Of a stretch of DNA of 64,000 bases, positions 12,461 through 24,086 are shown in pieces. The DNA comes from Melampsora larici-populina 98AG31 (taxonomy: Eukaryota > Basidiomycota > Pucciniomycetes > Pucciniales > Melampsoraceae): positions 248,001-312,000 of the forward strand of contig NW_006768787.1 of NCBI RefSeq assembly GCF_000204055.1. The letters run 5' to 3'. The notes beneath the pieces are model-generated. The model was not told the DNA's origin, made no database searches, and saw nothing but the letters and a program-made list of their open reading frames with translations. The position numbers and the translations under genes are program-made. Each line of letters opens with the position of its first letter. The first letter of the stretch is position 1.

Positions 12461-14944
12461 GTGTGCTACGGTGTACGTATAGACTCATACTGACATATAA
12501 ACATGACATGGATAAAACATGTAATTTTTCCATGTCATGTTTGGTCGAAATTCATCCCCGAGCCAAATACCGTACGACACGACTCATACTGACACACATC
12601 GACATGGATTTTTGTTTTCCAAATCCCGTGTCGTAACGTGAGTCATGGCGGATGGTCTGACGGCCGACAAACAACATGACACCATATCACATCTAATAGC
12701 TTTGCCCGATTCACCACCGGAGTGTTAAATCACATTGTGCTAAACAGCATTCAGCCAAACTGTAGTTCATATTTGAAATTTGAAATCCAAAAGAAAGTTC
12801 TTAAACCGAGCTCTGGTCTAAAGTACCTTTTAAATCATCAACCCTTCCCACCTACCAACTCCAACATTCCATCTTTCACTTTTGTTTCTTTGGGTAAGTA
12901 TTTCAACTCCTTCTATCTTTGCAGTACTCACAATATTCAACTTGGAACTTATTGATTTGCCATCAAAAGTACCTTTCTTTTCTGTTCAATCAATGAACTG
13001 TTCTCTTGCTCAGGTTTAGATTCCATTCCTCTTCTCAGTCCCACCCCCTTTCAATCCATTTGTTATTTCCTAAGAAACAAGTCTTCAACATTTTACTAAT
13101 GATTACTTTGACATTGGTTTAATTTTTTTAGTGATTAGGCACAAAATTGATCTTATATTCAATCGATCCTTTCCATTTGATTGAATCATAATCAATCATT
13201 TTTCCCCTCCAATTCAATCAAAATCGATCGTTTCAATCCAAATCAATCAAGATCAATCATCTCCATCTGATTCAATCAAGATCAATCATCTCCATCTGAT
13301 TCAATCAAGATCAATCTTCTTCATCTGATTCACCTGAAATCAATCATATCAACAGTTCATCATTGAATCTTTCATTTGTAATCAAAACCACCAATCTCAT
13401 CTAAGTCAACTCAAAACAAACCATTTCAACTTCTTGAAAGTAATTCAACTTGCTGATTTTTAGATTTGTCTATTTAAAACATGGTAATGATGTGAGATGA
13501 AACTTACTTTTTTTTCCATGATGGTCAGATAGCAGTCTACACAGAAGTCTCACAGGCCAATTTGATAGGGGATAGAATTGTATCTTGCATGTTCATTCTT
13601 CACTATGTGAATGCGGAACTACTTAATGTCACCAATGCTATTCCTCTATCAAATTGGTTTTGGATCATGATGATCTATGGTCCCTGCGGAGGTTCAACTG
13701 TACTTGTCCTCCCCAAGGCTGGGTTGGCTTCACGCACCAGATTCTTGTGGGTAGGGTTTGACGCAGACCTTATGCAAGCCTAGTCATCATTATCCAAGTG
13801 TGGGATGGACGCTGAAAGTGGGTTGCTGTCTGATCATAAGGAATCTTTAACTGATATTCTTTTAATTGGTTTGGTATTAGTGGTAAGAAGAAGTATAGAT
13901 CTCCATCACAGAAATGTGTTCAAAAGGAAATGTGATACGATAAAAAGTAAGAAGCAGAAGGATGGGATGGAAGCATTCAAAGCAAGATTAAAATCTTTGT
14001 CATTTGACTTAATTCATGTATTTTCCGATCTTTATAAAAATTTGGCTCCTTTTTTCAAATTATGAATCAGTATTGTTTTTTTCATATACTTCAAGGTATA
14101 CTTGTGGTTGAGATGCATACAAAATATGAGTTTTCAAATAAAAATGTGTAAGATATTGACGGTAAAGTACCAAAAACATTGAGATCTTTTCCTTCAAAGA
14201 GAATGCCATCCCAGTTGTGATCCAACAAAGCATTACACATAAAACAAAATGCAACCCATATGTTAGAGTACACATATGAGCATCTCTTCAATTGATTTGC
14301 CATCATGGAAGTGTTTGCTGATGGCATTACGTCTTTCAAGGTGATCCTTGCAAACAGGTGGCTTGGTGTTGTTGTGATCCAAATGTTTACAATGTCAATA
14401 GATTGTTCTCTCAGTCATTGTGATTCCTTCTTTCACAAGGTTATCTTGTATTTCTCGTATGGTGAGTCCGTCATTGAAACCATTTTCCAGTACTGTGTTG
14501 ATGATAGCTATGCTGTTTTGTTTTGGCATTATTTGTGGAAGAGCAAGACAGAGTAATAATAATGTAGATGGATTATTGAATAAAGATAGTTGACTGTAGA
14601 GCTAGGATTGAGTGTTTAATTTTTTTTAAAACTCTTGATTGCAGAGAAAAATACATCAAAAATTGGATAGTCCGATCCGAATGCAATATTTTGGAGAAAT
14701 TTACATTTGGTGTCATGTTGTGTCGGTATGACACTTCCCGGACGGTACGATGTACGAGATGACTCATGTTACAACACGGGATTTGGAAAACAAAAATCCA
14801 TGTCGAGGTGTGTCAGTATGAGTCATGTCGTACGGTATTTGGCTTGGGGGTGAATTTCGACCAAACATGACATGGAAAAATTACATGTTTTATCCATGTC
14901 ATGTTTATATGTCAGTATGAGTCTATACGTACACCGTAGTGTGC
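12461..14944. mobile_element. 2.47-kb element with about 220-bp inverted repeats, 6-bp duplication
   Basis: Element 12467-14938 starts TACGGTGTACGTATAGACTC and ends with its reverse complement. The flanks are GTGTGC at 12461-12466 and 14939-14944. The arms stay alignable to about 12690 and 14710. Short open frames inside (for example 13562-13783 and 13805-14065) show no transposase motif, so it is probably non-autonomous. The superfamily is not settled: a 6-bp duplication excludes the TA, TTAA and 8-bp hAT patterns if read correctly. Confidence 0.75.
13241..13345 (+). repeat. Three-copy tandem repeat, about 33-bp unit
   Basis: The unit, with TCAATCAAGATCAATCATCT as its core, repeats about three times with drift in the last copy. 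Surrounding DNA (13140-13400) is a looser run of related AATCA motifs. It lies inside the 2.47-kb inverted-repeat element. Spacing and drift fit a minisatellite, not a CRISPR array. Confidence 0.65.
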
Positions 14945-15491
14945 TTTATGTTTTGTTTTAGCAATTTATTCACCCTCGGCAATCTGCCTTGGGTTTCGCC
15001 CAAACCAACGCCTGTTTTAGTATTTTTTAATACTAAGTTCACATTTCCTCTTTGAAATTGAGACTCAGTTTCTAGTCAGACTCCAGAGTGTCTCGCCGGG
15101 CCCGGCTTCTATATAGTAACCGAGTAGGGTTTATCCACACCTGCATGATGCATACCTGCCCTCGGGAATTTGGGGTTATCATCCAGACTTGAGGGTCTGG
15201 TGTGAAAGTATTTTTTTTGCTTATAACTCCATTTCAACCTACTTCAACCCCCTAATCTGCAGTGCCAGGTGATGCTTTTCCAATCGAACATCGCTGAGCT
15301 GTCACTGAGTCTGTGAAGCTTGTTGTCGATCAGGAGGACTACATGTCACATCTATGTGACACCTCAAGATGATCATCATATCATGCTGTGAAATCCGCTT
15401 GATATCAAATGTCAAGTGGGGTGTCATCAGCTGGAAATTGAAATGCATGAAAGTTTAGAGATCGTCTCAGGATTGGTTGGTTGATTTTGTT
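14945..15491. other. Intergenic, possible repeat relic
   Basis: Contains a short palindrome TAGTATTTTTTAATACTA near 15020 and a GC-rich patch around 15090-15110. No gene or matching second end seen. Confidence 0.35.
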
Positions 15492-16402
15492 TACTACCTT
15501 TGCTAAAAAGGTTGACCGGGTCGACCGCGAAGGAGAAGAGAAGAGATGCCAAATTTGGCCGCAGCGCCTGCTGCGCAGCGCATCCAAATTCAAATTTCGC
15601 TCGATCCAAAAAACAATCGGGTTGTCAGAACACTCAACGTGACCTGGTGGTTATGATAGATACCAAGATTGGTCACGACCGATATTCAGTTGATTTAGAT
15701 TATGACAAAGTCGCGCCAACAGCTGGCTTATGCGACTTGTTCCGATTTCATCTATATCTTGCTGATTTGAGGAAATGAAAAGCACTGTGGACTAGCAGTA
15801 TACAGTAGTAGGTGGCGCATTGCTCAATATCAACAATGGTTGTAGTTGCTTGTGGGTTCAATCCCCAGGGTGTAGCATTTTTGCTGAAATTTGGAACAAA
15901 ATTGAGAAGTACATCTCAGAGATGTGTCAGTGCCATCATTGTTCCATAATGACCCTCTTTGAGCTTTTGGTGGGTAAGGCAAAAAAAAGTTTTTAAAGAC
16001 TTCTGCTTTCTTTGTATCATGAGGTCAACCCACACAAGTTCAAAAATATCAAGGCGACTCGAACACGCGCCGAGCTGTGCACCGCGATGACAAGGTTCTC
16101 ACACCTTACCGTTGCACCAAGAAAGCTTAGATAAGGGGTCCAACGATGAGTTCACGATCATCAAAGATGAGTCGCAGGTCGGCTGTTTGAACGATCTCAA
16201 TGTATTCAGCTAAATACTGATTGTAACTAATCTCATTAGTTGCCGTAAGACGGTCACAATGAGTGTTTTGACAACTCGATCATTTTTTGGATCGAGCGAA
16301 ATTTGAATTTGGATGCGCTGCGCAGCAGGCTGCGGCCAAATTTGGCATCTCTTCACTTCTCCTTCGCGGTCGACCCGGTCAACCTTTTTAGCAAAGGTAG
16401 TA
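15492..16402. mobile_element. 907-bp element with 124-bp inverted repeats and TA duplication
   Basis: Element 15494-16400 begins CTACCTTTGCTAAAAAGG and ends with its reverse complement, flanked by TA at 15492-15493 and 16401-16402. The two arms are about 124 nt and nearly identical, differing at only a few positions, so the insertion is fairly recent. The interior has no transposase. It does hold tRNA-like promoter boxes on each strand (a B-box GGTTCAATCCC near 15850, and on the minus strand TGGTGCAACGG with GTTCGAGTC between 16053 and 16120). Confidence 0.8.
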
Positions 16403-16579
16403 TTTATTTAAAAATGAATGGGAATGACCCCTGAATGCTGCAGCTGAACTCAATCAACTAACTTTACCCCAAACCATTAATCTTGTAGCTTGAAAACCGA
16501 GTGAGTTGGATCAAACTGACCAATCGAATATCAAATCGAACATCAAAATCAAACATCAAAATCACAATCAAACCAAGTC

Positions 16580-18295
16580 ATGACTATCGCCAAAACTTCA
16601 TCAGGAACTTCTTACTTTGTGATCGGTGGTGAAGGTTTCCTAGGTCATAATTTAATTTCAGAATTAGTTAAATCTTATCCAGATTCGATCATCACTTCAT
16701 TAGATCTAGTCCAACGTTACTTCACATCAAGACCGATTGATCTTCCAAATGAATCAGACCTCAATCCAACCAACTCGATGCAACATTCTTTTATCAAATC
16801 AGATTTAACTTCTTTAAATGATTTAATCAATTCATTCGATCAAATCAAACCTGATGTTGTTTTTCATACTGCGTCTCCTTGGATAGGTAGTGGTCGAGAA
16901 GTTTGTGAAAAGGTTAATATTCAAGGTACTGAGAATGTGATTGAAGCTTGTAAGAAATTTGGAGTTCAAAAATTGGTTTATACTTCTAGTGCTGGTGTGG
17001 TTTATAATGGTGAAGATTTAATAAATGTGGATGAAAGATTGCCTATACCTGAAAATGCTTTGGATCATTATAATATTACTAAAGTAGGTATCGGAATTGA
17101 TATTTTAACCACTTCAAGTTTTGTTATCATTTGACAATTTTCAAAAGTTGTTCTTTTAAAGAAGATCATTAAACTGATTTTTGATTGAAATAAAATATGT
17201 AGGCAAAAGCTGAAGCGATCGTCTTAAAGGCCAATGATAATGATAAACTATTAACATGCGCATTACGACCAGCTGGGATTTTCGGGTGGGGAAATTTGAT
17301 AGGATTCATTTCAATTGAAGATGATTTTGCTGATCCAAAGGGTTTGATTGTAGACCAGGTGATAGGCAGGCTATTCCGGGTATCATCCAAGTTTTAAAGA
17401 ATGGACAACATCGAATCCAAATTGGTAGTAACAAGAATCTGTTCGATTGGACATACGTCGATAACGTAGTACATGCTCATCTACTAGCTGCCACAAGACT
17501 AGGTGAATCAGTTCCCTTATCGGCCTTTTCGACTTACCTAAAACCGATTTGTAAATCAAATCCTCGAAGAAGAATCCCCACTAGCCGGACGATCGTGACT
17601 GAAGAGGATGGTGTACTAGATGATGTAGAGTTACTGGAATTTTCTAGTTCAAGTATCAGGAGTGAATCGTCTCCTAAAGAACCTAATGCAAGTTGGATCT
17701 CAGAATTGAAAGGTGAACTTGACACACCATTACCTGCTAAACGAACCAAATGGGATCAATGGGCAAGTATCTCAACTTCGTTTATGTATCCAGAAGGGAT
17801 CGTACCAGTAGCAGGTGAAGCGTTTTTCATCACAGGTGGAGAACCGGTTTATTTTTGGGATTTTACAAGATCAGTTTGGAAAGCATATGCCACATCCGAA
17901 CATCTTCAAGAGACGAAAGATTACCAACCAATACCTTCATTTCTTTGGATCATACCTAAATTTCTTGGAGTCCTTTTAGCTTTATTAGCCGAACTTTGGT
18001 GTAAGGTTTTACAAAAACCTGCAGGATTTACCACTAGTTCGGTGAGATATGCATGTGCTACTAGGTTTTATAATATTGAAAAGGCTAGAGTTGTTTTAGG
18101 TTATGAACCTGTGGTTGGAGTCGAAGAAGGAATTTCAAGAGCTGTGGAGGTAAAGATCTCTTTCTTGCTTTTGTTTTTGTGATGATGTGCTGTTGGTCTC
18201 TTTTTGGGTTTGATTGATATTGATTTGTTTGTTTTGGAATTGGATTTTAGTGGTATGCGAAAAATGAGGCGAGTCAACTTCAAGCAAAAAAATGA
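16580..18295 (+). CDS. erg26: Sterol-4-alpha-carboxylate 3-dehydrogenase (decarboxylating)
   Basis: ER enzyme of ergosterol synthesis that oxidises the C3 hydroxyl and decarboxylates C4, working with the C-4 oxidase and the 3-keto reductase. Four exons join in phase: 16580-17083, 17203-17285, 17354-18149, 18251-18295. The Rossmann motif GGEGFLG lies near residues 17-23, and the catalytic pair is in YNITK just before intron 1. The junction across 17286-17353 restores GIFGPGDRQ, the family hallmark, followed by FDWTYVDNVVHAHLLAA. A hydrophobic stretch PSFLWIIPKFLGVLLALLAE near the C-terminus is the usual membrane anchor. An insert of about 70 residues after the VHAH block (TEEDGVLDD and onward) is acidic and Ser-rich and looks lineage-specific. 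The gene is intact. Confidence 0.92.
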
Positions 18296-19712
18296 GCTGG
18301 GCCAACTACAAGAGAAGGAATCAAACATATATTGTTATAATGAAGAAGAAAATAACAAAAGTTGAAATACTTGATATATTCAAGAACAATGGATTTTTGA
18401 ATCTTCCAGTGAAGCAGATTAAATCACTAGGTCTTTTTGAACCGGTCTTGAATTTTTTTGATTCAAGGTTTTATATCCAATCAGACTTGAAGTATCAAAT
18501 TTCTATCAATAACATAAAAAACAAATCAACTTTTTTTTGATAAGGTCTTGATCAGTTTTTCTTATTACAAAAGTATTCTTTAGTTTTATCAGTTTAATTT
18601 AATGGGACTTTTTTAGTTGGAAGATGTTTTGGATGTTGATACAATACCTTGATTGGTCCAGAAAGATTTGAACAAAACAAATGGTATTGAAGGTTCAAGT
18701 TTGATTAGGTATGTAGGTAATTTTTTTGAGAAGAAAGAAGATAATTGTTGAATTGATTGAAAGTTAAAAAGGTTTGAAACTTGGTTCTAAAGGCTTGAAA
18801 ATTTACAAGGTTGAAATTTACTTGAAGTCTACAATTTGATTCCATACTTTGTAATTTTAACTTGAATTGGGAAATAGCTTTTACTTTGTTCCAAACAAAT
18901 TAGCAAACCTTTTTTGTCAAATTATCTTCATAAACAACTTCGGCTCAACTTCATAAGAATTGAGTCTGATTAATTCTTGAGGTAATTTAGGAAGGGTTTA
19001 AGTTGAAAGAACACTAAAACACAATTTGTTTTTTTACAGAAAATTTAGTGCTTGGAGGTTTTGAAGGTCTTGGAAATTCTTCAGAAAGCTTCACCTGAAG
19101 GAACACCACATCTTTGGATCATCATCCAGTGCTAGGATGTTGAAGTATTGACGAAGTGAAGGAAACATAAAACCTGGGGCTTGAAATTTTTTTGGCCAGT
19201 AGGTGGAGAGAGCCTGAGGGTCTGATTTTTGATAGATTTCCTTACAACCACTTCAAACTTCTTGATAGAATCACTGCTTCCTGTGGCAAGCTCCATTGCA
19301 CTTACATACATGCTGGATTCAAAAAGAAGATTCACCTGAGTAAACCTGAACAGGCATATTTAATTGAACACAGAAACACTGAGGCAAGGTCTTTACAAAT
19401 AGGTCTCTAGTTAGATGACATAGCAGGGTTAGGAAAGTTTGAGTTGATTTGAGGATTTGTTTAACATTTTGATTTACTGTAATGCTTTGTCCAATCACAC
19501 ACATCAACTCAGATGTTGACCATAAAGATGTCAAACTAGATGGCTTTGTTTCATAGAAAGATGTCATAGAAAGTGGAAACAAAGAACAAACTCTTTATTC
19601 AAAGAAAAATCACAACAGAATTGATCATAAAAATCCTGAAATAAGTGTAAATCAAATCAAGTTACAAAATTAAACTTGAAGGGAAAGAAAAAAACAAGGA
19701 CTGAAAAGAAAC
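18296..19712. other. AT-rich intergenic between convergent genes
   Basis: Lies between the 3' ends of the Erg26 and Nip7 genes. Open frames are short and featureless. Confidence 0.5.
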
Positions 19713-20751
19713 TTAAAATAATGTTCCCTAGTGAGATATCAAGATAATTAGTAATAGACCAAGAGATTGACAATCAAAGAATCACACTCACTTCATCTCT
19801 AAGATATTCTCCTACATCTGCTTGATGAAAGACAATAATTGAAGTAGGGTCCAGTTTTTTTGTATCAGTTGTACTTCTAGCTGTCACACCAAATCCCTTC
19901 AAAAAATAAAAGCATGTATTAAAGATTAAACTTGATGGTAGATATTCAAAGGATGTTTCAAGATATCAAGATTCGAACTTACTAATGGTACATCACTCAT
20001 TGAGAAAACAACTACACCTTGATGTTCAGGTGTATCTTCAGTAATTCGTCCTAAATGAGCTTTCACTACATGATTACCATATAAGAATGGCATTTCTCCA
20101 TTCGGTTTGATCCAAACCTAAAAGAACCAAACAAATAAACGAATGAGTTTTTGATAAGTAGACTTTGAGATGAATGAAAATAAGAGATGCTGACTTTGTA
20201 TTGAGCAAATCTTGCTAACCAATCTAATGCAGTGACATGTAATCGAAACTTTCCAGTCTTGGAAAATTTACCTAAACAAGTACCTAATGAAATTAAATGA
20301 TCTCTAGAAATCGAAGTAGCATGTTTAACTAAATTTTCAGATACGTAGAATACTAAAAATGTTGAATTCATCCAAGAAAAAAAAACCGAAGTAGTGATTA
20401 GTTTTGGTTTTTGGTTTTGTAAATTCATCATGAAGATATCAAAAGTAAATACCTTTATCTTTATGTAATCTAAAGCAAAATTCTTCGTCTTGACGTTCAA
20501 TCAAATGTACTAAATTCTTTCCTAGATAATTATGAAGTTTTGAAAAAAGAGTCTATGGGTAAGATTGAAAGAAGAAGAAGAAAAAAAGATAACGCATGAG
20601 TAAGTTTTGTTGTATGTTTGTACAGAAGTGTGGAAAAGAGGACTTACTTTCACTTCAGTCTGTAAGAAAGAATGGTTTGAAAATGATTATTAGCCGAGGT
20701 TTTTTGGTAGGTTCAAAGAATTAGTAGACTGACATCTGTTAATGGTCTCAT
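19713..20751 (-). CDS. nip7: 60S ribosomal subunit biogenesis protein Nip7
   Basis: Nucleolar pre-60S assembly factor with a C-terminal PUA RNA-binding domain. Seven exons rebuild in phase: 20751-20734, 20659-20648, 20552-20453, 20352-20195, 20117-19983, 19896-19792, 19727-19713. The start MRPLTDTEVKTLFSKL and the internal [20 protein letters not shown] and [20 protein letters not shown] match the family, as does [16 protein letters not shown] near the end. Exon 2 is only 12 nt and the last exon encodes GTLF plus stop, yet both junctions restore the conserved ends. Length about 180 residues is normal. A TTATATA motif about 70 bp upstream could be its TATA box. Confidence 0.95.
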
Positions 20752-20818
20752 TATTACTTCAGATTATCGAAAATTTGAGTGATTAAATGAAAGTGAGTGT
20801 TCGATTCGATCAGGTTTC

Positions 20819-20825
20819 TATATAA
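20819..20825 (-). promoter_or_regulatory. Possible TATA box of nip7
   Basis: TTATATA on the minus strand, about 70 bp before the Nip7 start codon. Position is suitable; no other support. Confidence 0.35.
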
Positions 20826-21795
20826 GATGTCGTCTTCTTAAACTGATTGGAATGGGCTTTGAAGATGTTAATCGAAGTTGGTATATTGAGGTCGTCGTAT
20901 GGAATGGTTGATTGTCGTGTCAGTCAACTCTTTTTGAAAAATTTATGGTCTGAAGAAATTGACTCTGATCACGTGACGCGGGAGTTAATGCGTATATCGA
21001 GTGTCCAGAATACATGTATGTGTGTATCGAGAATGTGTCGACTTAAACCCATACATGGTCCTCGCGAGTCGCCAAACTGGGAGCCGTTCTTTGTCCTTGC
21101 CTTTCCTCTAAGATCGACACCGAGGAATAAATTTCGGTAAACATCGACCTTGATCTTATTTGATAATCATAAGTGACACGATGTTATACCACCGGCGTGA
21201 CAAGAGTTATTCATGGTGCTTATCCTATGATGCACTCAATCGAAATCAACATATCTCTTGACAGTCCAGACATATCTGCAACCCAAACATAACACACAAA
21301 GTTAACGAGAGAGAAGGAAAGATAGAAGAAGGAAATAAAAGCATGATGATAAAATTTATTGAAAGAGATTAAATGTGTATGTGTGTGTATTTATATGATG
21401 ACTGAGGAAGTTTGATGATTTATAGAAACTTTCTTGTACTTAACAAGAACTCGAAAGGAGAGAGAGAGGGCAGGGTAGATAGAAATGGACTTTATGATTC
21501 TAAATCATATCCATCTTTATCATGCTCATTTCAACCACTTCCCTATCGTTCCATTTATGCATGAGACATGAGCCATCAAATTGAATGTAGAGTTTTGGAG
21601 AAATCCAGTAATCAAACTTTGATGGGTTACTTGATTCTTGTGACTGAATCCTTTTCTCGGTGACGAATAAGTACTTCCAATTCGTATCTCGAGTAGATTT
21701 TTCAAAACGTCATCCTGTAGTCTCTTTACATAGCTTTCTTTTCGCTTGACTCGTCATTTGATCCTTTGAATTTGAAAATTCAAGATTAAAAGAAG
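20826..21795. other. Intergenic, divergent promoter region
   Basis: Between nip7 and the membrane protein gene, which point away from each other. A 97-codon frame at 20847-21140 has no recognisable feature. A TG-rich short repeat occurs near 21370. Confidence 0.45.
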
Positions 21796-23861
21796 ATGCT
21801 GAAAGGTGAAAAGGATTGGACATTACCCATCATAATAGACCTGATCAAAAAGTTACCTAAAAATCAAAACCCTTATGACTATCTATTGAATTTAATTGAT
21901 CGTTTCTTTTGGCCTTTACCAGAGAAAATCTTTTTAATAATCTTGTTAGGTTTTGGTTTGATTTATTTTTCGATTTTGATTTGTTCCTTAATAGTTCTCA
22001 AATTGAGTTTAAAGTCTAATAAATCAGTTTCTAAAAGAAAGCAAAATCAACATTGGTGGTGGTATAGAAAGATTTATATCTCTGGTGAACACGACTTTTT
22101 TGACTTTTTTTTGACTTTATATCGTTATACTGATGGGTGGATTCACGTTTAAATCATGAAAGTTGATCTTTTGTCGTTTGCATTGTTTCGATTGTTTTAG
22201 GATCTTCCAATCCATATATCCTCATCAATGGTTCAATAACTGTGGCTTTAGCTGAAGCAATGACTTCTATTTGTTTTTTAATTTATATTTTTATCACATT
22301 CTTTACTTTTCGTTCTACTTCTGTTAGTAGAACTTCTTACGCTTTTGTTTGGTAGGTCTTTTTATATTTTGATTATTATCATCCTGGGTTCTTTGTGAAA
22401 AAGTCTAACATGTTTTGATGCTTGTCAGGTATGAGATCGCTTGGCTACCGGGTACCTTAGGAATTTGGTTCACCGGGTGGAATAGTCTTTTGACGTGGTA
22501 AGGTTCATTTCTTTGCACTCATCTCTAGTTTTTCATCTTTCATTTTGATATGTTAGATGACAATATCTGATTTTACGTTGTTGCATTTGTAGGTTGTCGA
22601 ATTCAGATATTGAACCTGCGAAATCAAAACGGTCAACAAATCGTTCAATCTATTTGAACCTTGGGTTTATAGTATTTCCATTAATATTTATCCTTCAAAC
22701 CATCGTCTTTGGAACTCTGATTGGTATTTCACTGCATAATGTGAATGATGCATATGATGATTTAAAAATTCAACTTCAGTTGGATTCATTTGATTGGGGA
22801 CATCAACAATTTAATCAGATTGATATAAACAATTCATGGGATTTATTTCAAGGTCTAGTTAAAGATCTCGAAGGATTATTGAAAATCATTCATGGTTCTA
22901 CTGCATCTTGGGCATGTACTGGACTTTTAACTTTTTTGGTAAATGAGATGTTTTCTAAAATCTTCTTTTCTATCGAGGTTTGAGGTTCTTTGCTGAACAT
23001 CTTCATCTATTTTTTTGTGATATGTTTCATAAACAGTTTTATATCTTTGCTCTATATGAAGTCACTAATCTTACAAGAAAAAAGGTATTAAAATCAAATG
23101 GTTAAGTTTCATCACGATCAATTTGCATCACTTTTGTTTTTTTTTCTATCCTGTTCTATTCAAAGCTGACATTGGATCATTTTCATTTGGCAAAAATAGC
23201 TGATAATTCATCAAATTATAAAAATCAATTACGTGAAAGATATTGTAAGTTTTTTCTAGTTTGAGTTTTTGAGACAATTGAAACTGATGTTTGATATCTC
23301 TATGTTTGTGATCCCCTTTTGGAGTAGATGGATTCTTGATTTATTGTTCGATGATGTTGATCGTTTTAATCTATGATATAGGAGTTGGTATTTTCTTATA
23401 CGTGGAAAGCGAAAATCTAACCAAGTTGAGTCAAAAAGATTTCTATGAATTTCAATTTGATTTTTTTAGATCTAATGAGATAATTCAAACATATGTTCAA
23501 AACAGTGCAACGATGAGAGGAATAGAAGGAATTATTGGGCTAGGAGGTGGGGCTCTTGTTGCACCAGCTATGCTCTTTCAAGTTGTAAGTGATCATTCTC
23601 ATTTTGGTTACATTGAATCACCAAAGTTAATGATCTGATCTGTATGGGTGTCTTGATTTGTTCAATTTATCATAGTGGAGAGTTATGAAAGATGATGAAG
23701 ATCAATTGGAATTTGATCAAATTACTAAGATAGAAAGTAATCTTAACATCATGAAAGTAGAAATTCAAAAGAACTTTAACAAAGCTGATTTTGATAATGA
23801 TAAAAGTGTAACAGAAAGCGATAAGAATTCAACAATAGGAACCAAGAATAATATCAAGTAG
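21796..23861 (+). CDS. Multi-pass membrane protein, unrecognised
   Basis: Eight exons join in phase: 21796-22084, 22201-22351, 22429-22497, 22593-22938, 23037-23084, 23166-23244, 23328-23584, 23676-23861, giving about 474 codons. There are about seven hydrophobic segments, for example IFLIILLGFGLIYFSILICS, AMTSICFLIYIFITFFTF, GFIVFPLIFILQTIVFGTLI, STASWACTGLLTFLFYIFAL and GFLIYCSMMLIVLIYDIGVG. The C-terminal tail from about residue 420 is hydrophilic and rich in Asp, Lys and Asn. The layout recalls seven-helix orphan proteins of basidiomycetes, but no motif lets me name a function. Every splice site restores an open frame, so the gene is probably real and intact. Confidence 0.8.
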
Positions 23862-24086
23862 AGTAGATAGATATATTGGAGGAAGATGTTACAGTTTTTG
23901 TTCATGAAACTAGTCACAGACCGCATTATACCAAGAGATATCGATGAGATGGGTGTTTTCTTTCTTACTCTCTGAATTATTCCACGATGTAGACTATCTG
24001 AATTGTCACTGTAAGTGTTTTCTGACCACATGAATGCAAAAGAAGTTGTCTGCTTTCAATATTTTGGGCAGCATACATACATTCTT

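Noticed and set aside
13241..13345. Regular spaced repeats resembling a CRISPR array
   Set aside because: Units are tandem without unique spacers and the organism is eukaryotic; it is a minisatellite.
16053..16125. A second functional tRNA gene (minus strand)
   Set aside because: It has A and B boxes, but the acceptor stem does not pair and the T stem has a mismatch; treated as tRNA-derived sequence in a repeat.
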